Source: Chrysoperla carnea (Eukaryota > Arthropoda > Insecta > Neuroptera > Chrysopidae). Taken from it: a DNA stretch of 64,000 nt. The notes beneath the pieces were generated by a model. The model made no database searches. It was not told the DNA's origin and saw only the letters and a program-made list of their open reading frames with translations. The translations under genes and the position numbers were made by a program. The DNA lies in the NCBI RefSeq assembly GCF_905475395.1, contig NC_058338.1, positions 48,643,935-48,707,934 on the forward strand, written 5' to 3'. Positions 15,601-27,600 of this stretch are shown here, piece after piece. Positions within the stretch are counted from its first letter, which is position 1, and each line of letters begins with the position of its first letter.

Positions 15601-18600
15601 GATTGATTCTGTGGAGAAAAGTAATTTTAAACTTTTTTTTTGTGTATAATTATCTCAGTCACAATTAATTGTCGAAAAGTTAATCGTTTTTTAGTTATCT
15701 GAAATTTTACAGGACCTTTTTAAAATTAATACTAACAAATGTATCCTAATTTTCAACCTGTACTTAATTTTTTGAATGCTAAATTACCTTTTGAATTTTC
15801 TGATATAATTTTCTGAGGTACTTCATTTTCATCTAATTTATCACCATCTCCTCCAGGTTGTTGATCAATTAAAACCGTTGTAGTTGATGTTCCATTTTTA
15901 ATTTCATTATTGACGTCATCTGTTTCATTTTTACTATCTGCACTATTTGGACGAGGTGTTTCGAGTTGTTTTGCCGTAGCAAGAGTTAACAAATCTTCAT
16001 TCGATTTTAAGCGTTCTATACTTTGTGATTGGATGGTCGCATTTAAAATATCCTCGGGTTTTGGACAATCGAATAATTGTTTACCATTACGTATGTCACG
16101 GATCACTTTACGCACATATTGTTTAAACCGAGATTCTTTGTATAAAACGTTATGGCGTAAATATGCCCGGGTACATACTGATACAGCGGGGCGTATTTCA
16201 TATAAGAGGAAACGGCATTTTTCTAAAACGGGAAAACATACTTCTTTATAGCTACGATTTTGTAATTGACGTGTTCGTATTAAATTCCATTTGGTTGTGT
16301 GAACAATTTTTACTAAGTCAGCGATGATTTTTGTAAACTTTATATTCGGATCTGCATTATCTGAAAATAATATTCAATTATAATTATTTAGGTTTATGGA
16401 TATATGTGATAACTAGCGACTTTGTTCTGCTTCACACGGATTAAATCGAAATTTTAATTAGGTTGTACTATACATATAAATCTCCCGGAAAAATTATCAA
16501 CATGATGCTAAAAGCCTTTCAAAATAGTTAGCGGATAAACAGACAGACACAGAGGGTACCATTATTTATACTATGTATATATAATCATTAGGAACTTAAT
16601 TCCGGAAATTATTCAAATCGCTAGAAATATATATTAGGTAAGCTTATAAAACTATGAGAAACACACTTAAACCAGAGCTGTATTTCTTCCCAAAAGTGTA
16701 AAACATGTATTAAATTGAAAAGAAATTGCATGCATTAAAATGGAGAAAGGCTTATTGTTATTTCAAAACTGAAATAAACGCACTAGAGCCTTTCTTGAAT
16801 GTATAATTTGACACTTATTTGTTTAAAAAAATAAAATCAATATACATACATTTATCAACCACAGATAAAACGTGAGTGCCAAGCCCTTGATGTTTGATTA
16901 ACACGGCAAGAAGAACACGGCCAATTTCTTCGACAGGATGATCAAAGGAAAATTCTACATGTGCTAAAAAATTGTTAGATTTGCAAAAATGTTCCATCAT
17001 AGCCACAAATATTGCTACGGATGGATCCTAAATAAAGAAAAATAAAATCTTGAAATCATTACAAAAAAATTCAAATTGCAAAATTTACTTACAGCAAGAC
17101 GACTTTCAGCTAAAGCAAGAATAAAATTGGTAACACGATCATTTGGTAATTGTTGTACTTTGGTAAGTTTGACGGGAAAATTTAAATTTGGTTCGGTTGG
17201 TGTATTTTCAGCAGTTGAATTTGTACTACGCCCTTCACCTTTCTCTTCTTCATATGGGTTTGGAGGTTGAACAACCTATGAAATAAGCAGGAAAACAAGT
17301 GCAGTGAATACAATGCAAAACCTTTGTTGAACAACCCTTCCGCGAGATATTAATAATATATTACCTATAATAAAATATTAATAAAAATTTTGTTTCATAA
17401 TAAAAATATGTAAATTGTATCACTAATATAGCATTGTGGAATGTTTGTGTGTGCTGTATACACAAACATATAAATATAATAAGGACACGAAGAGATTCAT
17501 ATAATTTGAGGCACTGATATAGAACAGTAGTGACGGAGTTGCTTACGTCCTAGACCGGATATCTAGATGATCTAGGTTCGAGTCCCCGCTTCTGTGTAAT
17601 TTTTTTCGTTTCTTTCGATTTGTTCAAATGAAAATATATAATGTTAGCACCCTCACATGTTAGTTAAGTGGTATAACGCGTTGAGATAGTAAAATATATT
17701 GATTCCATAATAAAAATATGTAATATATTACCTGTAAACCACCTTGTAAAAATTCAGCATTTAACCATTTTTGACATTCGATTTCTGGTTGTTGTAGACT
17801 TAAACTTTGACGTAGACGGAATGCATGAAGACCTAGAAGGTGTGCGAGGCTACGTTCAGTATCCAATAAAGTTGTACAATAATTCAAGGTATCATTGGTT
17901 ATCTATAAAAATCGTATAAAATTAATACCAGGTTTGATTTTAAAATGAAATATAGTTGAGCAATTGTTTACACAAAATTGAGTAATATTTAAAATTTTAT
18001 TAGTATCGCAAATTCAAGAAATATTATCTGATAGAAACGATATTTCTCAAATATATAAGCCACTTTTTTATAAATCAATAAAAATTCGTCATTGAAATAC
18101 TAATTTGCTGTATTTGTTTTTCAAAATTAGATCTTTTTTTCACAATGCCTCCTATCTTTATAAATATTATTTAATTTAGTACCGTATGCGAGTCTGAATC
18201 TGGTTGACAATAATTTCCAACCAAAAATGTATGTAGTAATTCCATTGCGTAAACGCTATGAGGAACACAATTGAAGGCTTGTGTCGCATCTTTTCCAGCA
18301 TATCGTTGTAAAATTTCCATAGGACAAGCATTTTCACATCTAAAAAAATTGAATTTCATATAAATTTTTTTTTTAAAGGCATACATGAAATTTACGAGTA
18401 AAAAGCTCTGTTAAGCAAAAAGCGATCCGCGTGTTGTCAAAAAGAGGAAACCTACTAATTTTTGTTTTATTATTGCGATCTTTGCAAAAAATTCATAAAA
18501 ATCTGCTAGTATAATGCAATTAAAAAATTCGGTCGAGGCAAATCTTGATTAGAACGAGAAGTTGGGTTTGTAGAAATCTAACTAAAAATATCATCAATTT

Positions 18601-21600
18601 ATTCTTTTTCGTCACAAAGAGGCCAGACACAACAGTCTTCCAGTTAATAGTCTGTTTTGATATTTAAGTTTAATCTGAAAGTCTCCCAAATCCGTAATTT
18701 ATTTGATGATGAACAAGTTATGCTCAAGAAAGAAAAAATTGGAATGGAATTTATATGCATTTTGTGAGATTGATCGCTTTCAGTTTGATAGTGCCTTAAC
18801 TCTTTCAGTCTTAGCTCTGTACTGCAATTATAGCCTACCTAAAATCTTGAACATCATAAACTTTATCATTAATAACAATCCATAAACCACCATCTAAGTT
18901 ATGATTTTCAAGATCAGCACGACGTATTAATGGTAAATCATCATTAATTTTTGATGGACAAACAACACGTATTGGTGGTTTTAATATACCAGGCCAACCT
19001 AAATTATCTGAATCGTATGATGCAATACCAGGCATACGACCATTTAATTTATCCAATGCTTCAAGTAATGGACAAAATAATGTTACCCAATTTACATTGG
19101 ATAAAAACATTGGTAATTCATTTTGCAATAAAATTAAACATATAATTAATTCAGGGAGTAAAATATCTAAAAAATAAAGAAAAAAAATGATAATAAAAAT
19201 TATACTTTACAAATTATCATTCTATGTAATTTGCATGTTTACTAAAATACTCGAATGGTCTATATCGATTAGAATTAAATAGAAGGAGTTTACGTCATCG
19301 AAAATGAGAATAGGGGGTCCACTCTATAATCGCTGTTTGTGCGTGAGGGCGCAAATTAGGGTCAATCCTTTAATTTTCTCCAAAACTACAGAGGCAGGAA
19401 ATTGAAATTGTTAGTAGCTTTAAATAGTGAGTGTATTGAGTATAATTTGATAACAAGTTCATCCCATAACATTAAATTTAAACTTATCCAATTTATAAAG
19501 AAAAAAATGCAAGCATTGATATTCAACAATGTTTCTACAGGGTATTTCAACTATTAACACAGTCAATAGTATATTTTCATTTGTTTTTATGATTATTTTC
19601 ACATTCAATTTGTATTACGAGATTTCGAATGTTTTCAGGTAAAATTTTTTATTATATTTCAAAAATATCATCGCAAGCTCAAAATTCAGCCAGATGGAAA
19701 TATAAAGTGGACGCAACTTATTCCTTAAGGCGTCATAGAAAGAAACCCTTTTTCAATTAACAAAAGTTTAAATTGAATTTAATTGTAAGGTATATAATTG
19801 TGTTTCATGAAAATGAATAACTGTCTAGTGAAGAATTACTTTGAAATCTAGTAAAAATTTGTTATAAAAACGACAAAAAAAAAAAAAATAATAATAATAA
19901 TAATAATTACAAATTATAAAATTTTCCTACTCAAATTTCTTCACTCTTTCCAAATGGAAATTTTCAATAATGAATAATATGGTATATTTTTGAAATAGAA
20001 CGGCATAAATTTGCAACTTACCTACAATGTCACCTTTCAAATATTGCATTACAAGTGAATAATTTTTAATATTTGTTGCAATATTATCATTGGCTATTGT
20101 TAAAGTATCAACAATATGATTACAGATTTGCTGTAAATATTTTTTCAACAATGATTCAGCGCCTATAACATTATCTTGATTTTTCGTATACATTTTTGAT
20201 ATTAACAAACGTTGAAACCGTAACAATAAATTTAAACTTGGTGATATTTCTTGTTTGGGTAAATTATTTTTGGATAATGATGAATTTTGTAATCGTAATT
20301 GGGTACCATAACTTCCATTTCTAAAACAAATTGAGCAAATCAAATTTTACCATATGTAAAGGATGATTTTTTCATAGATTTATTTTCATATTTGTAACAT
20401 TTTTAACAACGGTAACCAATTTGACAGCAGACATCTAATTTGTATTTCCGTTTTTAATTTACTAAATTTACTTTAGTATTTAAAAATTAACATCGTGCCT
20501 AGCTTGCATAAAGGACAATTTGAAGATAAACAAGACACTAGTAAAACGCCATTATATCAATCAGTGAAAAGCGATTTTTATTCTCTATTGAATAACATTT
20601 ACGTAGTGAGCCTGGATTATGCCAACATGCCATACATTAAGCTCTACAATTATCAATTTATTGAGGAAATATTCAAGCTAACATATTTAACCGGTAAAAT
20701 GATCTAAAAAATCGTGTAATTTAGGTTCAATCATTGTCTGTGAGGATATGTGATGTTGATAATCTACGCCAATAAACCATAGACAAATAACATTTTTTGT
20801 AACAGTCAAAAACTGATATTTTGGCTTACGCTTATTTGAGCCAGTGTTGAGGCATGCATTTGCCTGACTGATATTTTAACAATAATTGAATAAAATCAAA
20901 TTTTCAAATAAAGTTAAATATTTAAAAAAAATTATCATATTTCAAACAAAATTACCCTTCAAACGAGTTTTTCTTTTGAGAATATTTGTAAAGAAATCTA
21001 ACAGTATCATGCTTACCTTAACAACTGTTTAATTAAATGCAATAATGGTATCGATGAATCTGAAGTTCGAGAATTACTACTCTGATCATGTGGATCAGTA
21101 ATTTCTGATTGAATTGCCGAAGCTAAAGCCGATTCTAATCCACCATCAGCCATTAAACTACTAACCAACAAATCCATCATAAAACGTTGTCCTTGGCTAA
21201 CACCATTTGTCACTTCCAAACCAATACTTGGTAAAAGTGAACTTAAGGCTTTAGCTCGTTCATGAGGTGTTGGCAATAGAACACTCCATCCCACATCTAA
21301 TGTAGCTTGAGCAGCTGATTGAATTGTTTTTAAAATGCCATTACCGCTTGCTAAATTGACAATTTGTGATTTCAAATTTGATAATAATCGTGATCCAGTG
21401 CCCAAACCAATTGTTTTTGGATCAATATTATTGATGATCATTGAATGTAGTTGTAAGCGTAATAAATTCAAAACTGAAACGGTGATACATTCTTTATCCT
21501 GGGGCGGTGGACATATTGATGGTATCGATGGACTCACAGCACTTAATAATTGATCTATTAACCTATGAATTAAAAATAAGATATTCTGTTAGAAATTAGA

Positions 21601-24600
21601 ATCTCTAGTTAATTCCTTTTCACAAAAAAACATTTCTTATCTCGATAAGAAATGTTTTTTTGTGAAAAGGAATAGTATATTGTATGAAATTAAAAGGAAA
21701 ATCAACAAAAAGATATTCACTATGGATTATAACCTTAAGGATCATAAGTGAAAATCTTTGCAAAATTTCGAGTATTTCATTTACATAAATAATAATTTTA
21801 TTGGTTCTTAATTAAATTAACCTCTCAGTCTCATTACAATGTTAAGTATAACACATTTGTAAATATTAGGTATGCTTATGTTAAAAGTCCTCGATTCTTT
21901 TAGCTCATGAAAGAGATTTAGCTGAAAAATAAGCTTAACATAACCAAATCCTTATCCTTACTAATATATAAAGCTGAAAAGTTTGTTTGTTTGGTTGAAT
22001 TTGGTTAATCTCAGGAACTACTAATTCGAATTGAAAAATTCTGTTAGTTTTGGATAGTCCAATTATCGAGGAAGGCTATAGGCTATGTAATATCACGCGT
22101 TAGCAGTTACCCGCCCGCTTCGCTGGACGCAGGCGTAATTATAAAAGTCAGCTAGTGAATAACAAAATAAAACTGTGCTGAGGTACATATCAAAAATTGG
22201 TGAATCCTATCAATAATTACTGTAAACAAAGCAACAGGAAAGACAAGACTTTTATAATCTGACACATTACACTGGGGAACCCCGACACTTTAAATTAGGT
22301 AAAATTTCCTGCAAAAAACCAGGAGAGGCAGTAGACATAAAAAAAATAATAGACTTTAGTAAAAACTAAACATGAATGATGGCGAACGTTTAATGAGAGG
22401 TTAATGGATTTTGAACACAGGATAACGCAATGAAACTGTCTTGCTGTGTTGAGTCGGAATTGCTGATCAAATCCTTAGACCTAGCCCAACCCAAACAATA
22501 AAACATTTTGCATCGGAAATAAAAAAGCATTGTACTGGTCACATACGAACCTAAACGTATTTTCAGTTAAATCAATAACAAATGGAAATCGAGATGGAAT
22601 ACATTGTTTGACATTTTCACTCCATATAAAACTCTGTTTGGCACCACATGCAAAACCAGTTATCGAAATTTTTTGACTGATATTTTCTCCAGTTTCCTTA
22701 TTCAAATTTAATATATCTAATTGGGTAGGTGTTTGTATTGATTCCAGATTTCCTTTTAATAGCTGATTGTTTTCATTTTCACCCCAACCATACAATTCAC
22801 CATCTTTAGTTAACACGATCACATGAGCAGATCCAACACTTACCGATATCACTTCTTTTTCTTTTAAAAAAGAAAAGAAAAAATATTAGCAAAATAATCC
22901 TAGACTTGAAAATACTCCGAAAATATTACCTTTTAAAGCATCAATCACTTTTGGAACGCGTACATGCTCTTCTGTACCCAAACCCAAACGGTATTTGTTA
23001 CCTTTACCCCAGGTGTACACTTTTCCGGTATCAGTTAATGCAATACTAAAATATCCACCAGAATAAACTTTTACTATGAATTCGTTACCTAAACTTTCAA
23101 TTAATCGTGGTGTTTTACTTGTTTCTGTGTTCCCACGCCCTGAAAGTTAAAATTACCGTAGTATATATAATAGAGTAAAATTAACTAAATTATCTACAAA
23201 AACTAGAATTTTAATTCAAAAAAATTACAGCCGAACTGAACTGTGGTAGAAATGTTTCTGGATTTGAACCATGGGTTTTTATTTATTAGTAAGTAAAAAC
23301 GAATTTTTGTAAAATATAAACATTGAAAATTATTAATTTTCCGAGGAAAATCGGATTTCTCGATAAGTATATAAGAAAATTTCACTGTTGAAAAGTAGTT
23401 GAAGATAGAAGTATGAAATTGGGGGAAGATTTACAGCGTTGTACCAAAGTAATTAAAACGATACAAGTTTGGGTGAATACTGAAAAAAGAATTCTTTTTT
23501 ATAGATATTATTTTACGAACAAAAGTTAGAAATTTTGTTTTTGAAAATTCTTCAAGTCAAAATTTATCACATGACAATTTCTTCAAAAATTGATTTTCCA
23601 TGATTTTTTAAAAACTTTACTTGGAGTTCTGAAGCTCATTGTTTTTTTTTAAAAACAAATTCTTTTTCCCCTAAAAAAACTATAAATCAAATCTAAAACT
23701 TACCAGAATTGGCTTAAGATCAGGACATTTAAATAAAAACATCCATCAAAGTTCAGTTTAGTTCTAATTTTTCCGAAATTACACATAAGAAAAATTTCTA
23801 ATTTTAGTGGGTATAAAGATTTAGGGGATTAAATTTGCTTACCTAATGTGCTATATTCACTTAAACCCCAACAGTAAACTTTTCCCTTATCAGTCAATGC
23901 TAACGTATGAGGATCATCAGCGCCTAAAGCACACTGTACAATACGCTCATCGACTAATGCTGTAACAACTGTTGGTATCATACAATGATCAGAATTTCCA
24001 TGACCTAATTGACCACCACTACCTCGTCCCCACGTGTACAGCGAGCCCGATCCGGAAATTGCGGCACTAAAATACGATATTAAAATTAAAAGTTAGTATT
24101 TTAAAGGAAATGTTTTATTTTTACCTGTAAGATCCTCCACATTCGATGTCAACAATATCCTTATTGGTAAGGCCAGTAATAAGACATGGCTCATCTTTAT
24201 CATCATAATCACCATGACCTTAAACATGAGTTTTTCTTAATGATATAAATGTTAAATTAATTATTACTAATAATTTCTAGGCAATAGTTACCTAAACGGC
24301 CACAATCACCGTTTCCCCACGAATACACTTCCTTATCACTAGTTAACGCCATAAAATGTTTACCATTCACGTTTGCGGCAATTTTTATAACAGTTTTGTC
24401 TTTTAATGCTTTAACATAGAACAAAAAATATTTTTGTATAATTTATTTTATATATTTTTATAAATACACTATCAATGTTTGTTTATCACATTGGATATAT
24501 GTTGAGTTTGGGACAAATTTGTGCAATATCAATATACAAATAAATTTTACCTTCAACTAATTGTGGACTCTGAGTATCTGATGTATAATACATTAAATAC

Positions 24601-27600
24601 ACTTTCCCAGTTTCGGTCAAAAACAATAAAGATCGTTCGGAGCACACTAATTGTTTCACACCTAATTCAGAAATCGTATCACATAAATGAGGTGAATTCT
24701 CGGACGATGCCCACGACAATGAACCTAGTGCAAGTACTTGTTGATGTGTAACATTATTATTCTAAAAGAAAATAAAGAATGTACAATTTAATAGTACAAG
24801 TGAAGATATAAAGTCAACCTTCACCCATCTGATAATCAGATTATTTTACATTTTTAAAATTATAAATTTAACTTACTTTAATAACTGCAGCTGGTGGAAT
24901 ATGTGGGGTGGCTAAACGATCCAAATGTGCCATAAATAAGACGGCTGCTTGACGTAAATCTATTGGTTCAGTCTCATCAGCGGGTAATGTAATAAATCGT
25001 AAAAAACAATCGATAGGACTTGGTATTGATGTTATAAATTGTTCATCATTTTTATTATATACTAGATCGTTGTTTATTTTATTATTATCACTCATCGAAA
25101 TATTTTCAAAACGACGTAAAATAGGAACCAATGGTGCATTTGTACCTTGTGGAATTGATCTAAAAATATTGCAAAAATGTTATTTGCTACTGTATTTTAT
25201 GAGAAGCGCATAGTCAACGAGAAAACGTTATTTTGTATGCATAAAGTTAATATGTATATAATGACCCATTTAAAATTGAAATAGCTTCTTACAATAATTA
25301 ATTTTAATATTTTTACTTCAAATTATTTAAGTGAAATCTTGAGGTATTCTTTTAATACTGAATTATTTTATACCGTGCAGGGCACAGAAAACAATTGCAT
25401 GACTGACTATTCATATAAAATTGTCTTTAAAACATTAAAAGTGGAAGATACATTTATAGTAAAGGACTGTATCTTCCGATTTGAGATAGGAAACTTAAGA
25501 TGTACAAGAAGTACAAGTATTCTTTAGAGCCAAAAGTATTCCTACTAGAAATGGTGTATTGAAAATAATTCAGCGACTCACCTATTATCAGTTTGATACA
25601 TAGCTTTATCCCACAACGATAACAAAAGTAAAACGCCATCCAAGATACCACTTAATGTCCCACGTTGAATAATTAACTCCAATAAAAGGCATAAAGCTGT
25701 ATGTCGATCCGCTAAGGGTACTTCGCAATATGTCCGTCCCGTATTTACTTCACTAAAAAATCAGATATTGCCGTTATATTAAAAACACGAAAAAAGACTT
25801 CGAACAAATTACGCCAAAGCTGGATTTTGGTAAATAGCTCTTTGGATGTTCTTATAAATAACTGTGTAAAATTCCCCATTCTATCGATCCGTGTGCCGCA
25901 GCTTTCGCGTAATTTTTTCGAAATGCTGAATAATAAATACAATTGTGTAGAAAATAAATTTACCCAGTAACAACTTGTCGTAAAAATTTCGTAGATCGAT
26001 CCACAACTTCTAACCAAACTTGTGAAACATTCGATTCGTTGAACAGAGTAGCTTCGGGTAACAATTGAAGAGCATCTAAAGATTCAGTTAACAGTTCACT
26101 ACATATATCGGCATCCTCACCCAAACGCCATGCTCGTTTTAAAAATGCAAATGAAAAATTGAGTGCAGCTCTTGAACCAACACGTGCTAGCCCTAACGCA
26201 GCTTGATCTAACGACTTCAATTGTTTTACTTTCTTATCATATTTATTCGTTTGCAACTCAATTTTATTTTGTTTCTTTAATATTTTCGTTTCGATTGGTG
26301 TGTTACTTTTCGATCGATTTAACGCTATAAAATAACGTTTGAATATAATTAAGCGTTGTTGTAATCGTTTCGCTGATAAACAATTATTTGATGCATCGAA
26401 ACAACGTAATCGTTGCTCGTTATTTAAACTTTTTAAACATTCAGACAACTGTTCCAGAGCTGAAATAAAAAAAAAAATATATATTAAGATTTCTTATGCT
26501 GAATTCACACCAAAAAGTCGGGCGACGAGCGATAAGCGACAGAATTTCCAAAGAACTGTGTTAAATAAAAACATGATCGAAAAATTCAGAATACACAAAA
26601 TTTTCCACAGAATCTTCTGTGATCTAATTCTTTTCAGAATGTAGCTTCTCGCGTTCCGACTTTTAGCTTTTATAAAAATTATAATACGCGACATTTTAAG
26701 TCAAAAAACCACAAAATCTAGCTTATCGAGTTCCGAATTATAACTCATATATAAATTTATTATAACTCAAAAAACTACTTCATGGAAATATTTTCAATTT
26801 TAGAGTCAACTGTAAGTATATACAGGGTTGCTAAGTAAGATGTTACCACTTATATGCATTTGACTATATTTAATTAAAACACTGATATCAGTGTTTTACA
26901 CAAAGATAATCAAATACAAATAAGTGGTAATCAGTTAAACAGCTCTCTATTTTGTAGCAAATAAACAGTGACGATTATTCATCATATTAATGGTGATTCA
27001 AGTCGAAAATAAAAATTCAATCCCAGATGTATAATCAATGATGATTTATTTTCTAATAATTAACACTACGTAAAATAAGATTTAATTCTTTTGAGGATTT
27101 TTGCAAGTGAAAATTAATAGGGTTTGTCTAAAATCGCGTTATCCTAGGATAATTTTTAAATTGTGTATATATTCTTAACAATATCCTTCATAAATAGGTA
27201 AAATTTTATCCCAAACGATACTAAATTTTAAGATTAGAGACGTTTGCATTTTTAAGTTTAATATACAAATAATACATGGAACTGTTCAAAACGATGAATA
27301 ATTGTTTTATTTTGTTACAATAGTAATTTTAGGAATGATTTGGAAAACCAATATTAATTAGTTAACAACATGACAAATATTGCTATAAAGAAAATTAAAT
27401 CAAACGGAACTTATTTTTCCATAAAATAAATTTAAAGTTATCGTTATTATTTTCGTATTTTTTATCAAAATTATAAAACAAAGTCGGGTATTTGGGAATT
27501 TTGTTCCTATATTCATTCTTAGAATGGCATTTTTTATGAAATGGAGGTCATTTGTGTCAAGTAAATATAAAATTTCATTTAAATAATGTTTTTCTTCTAA

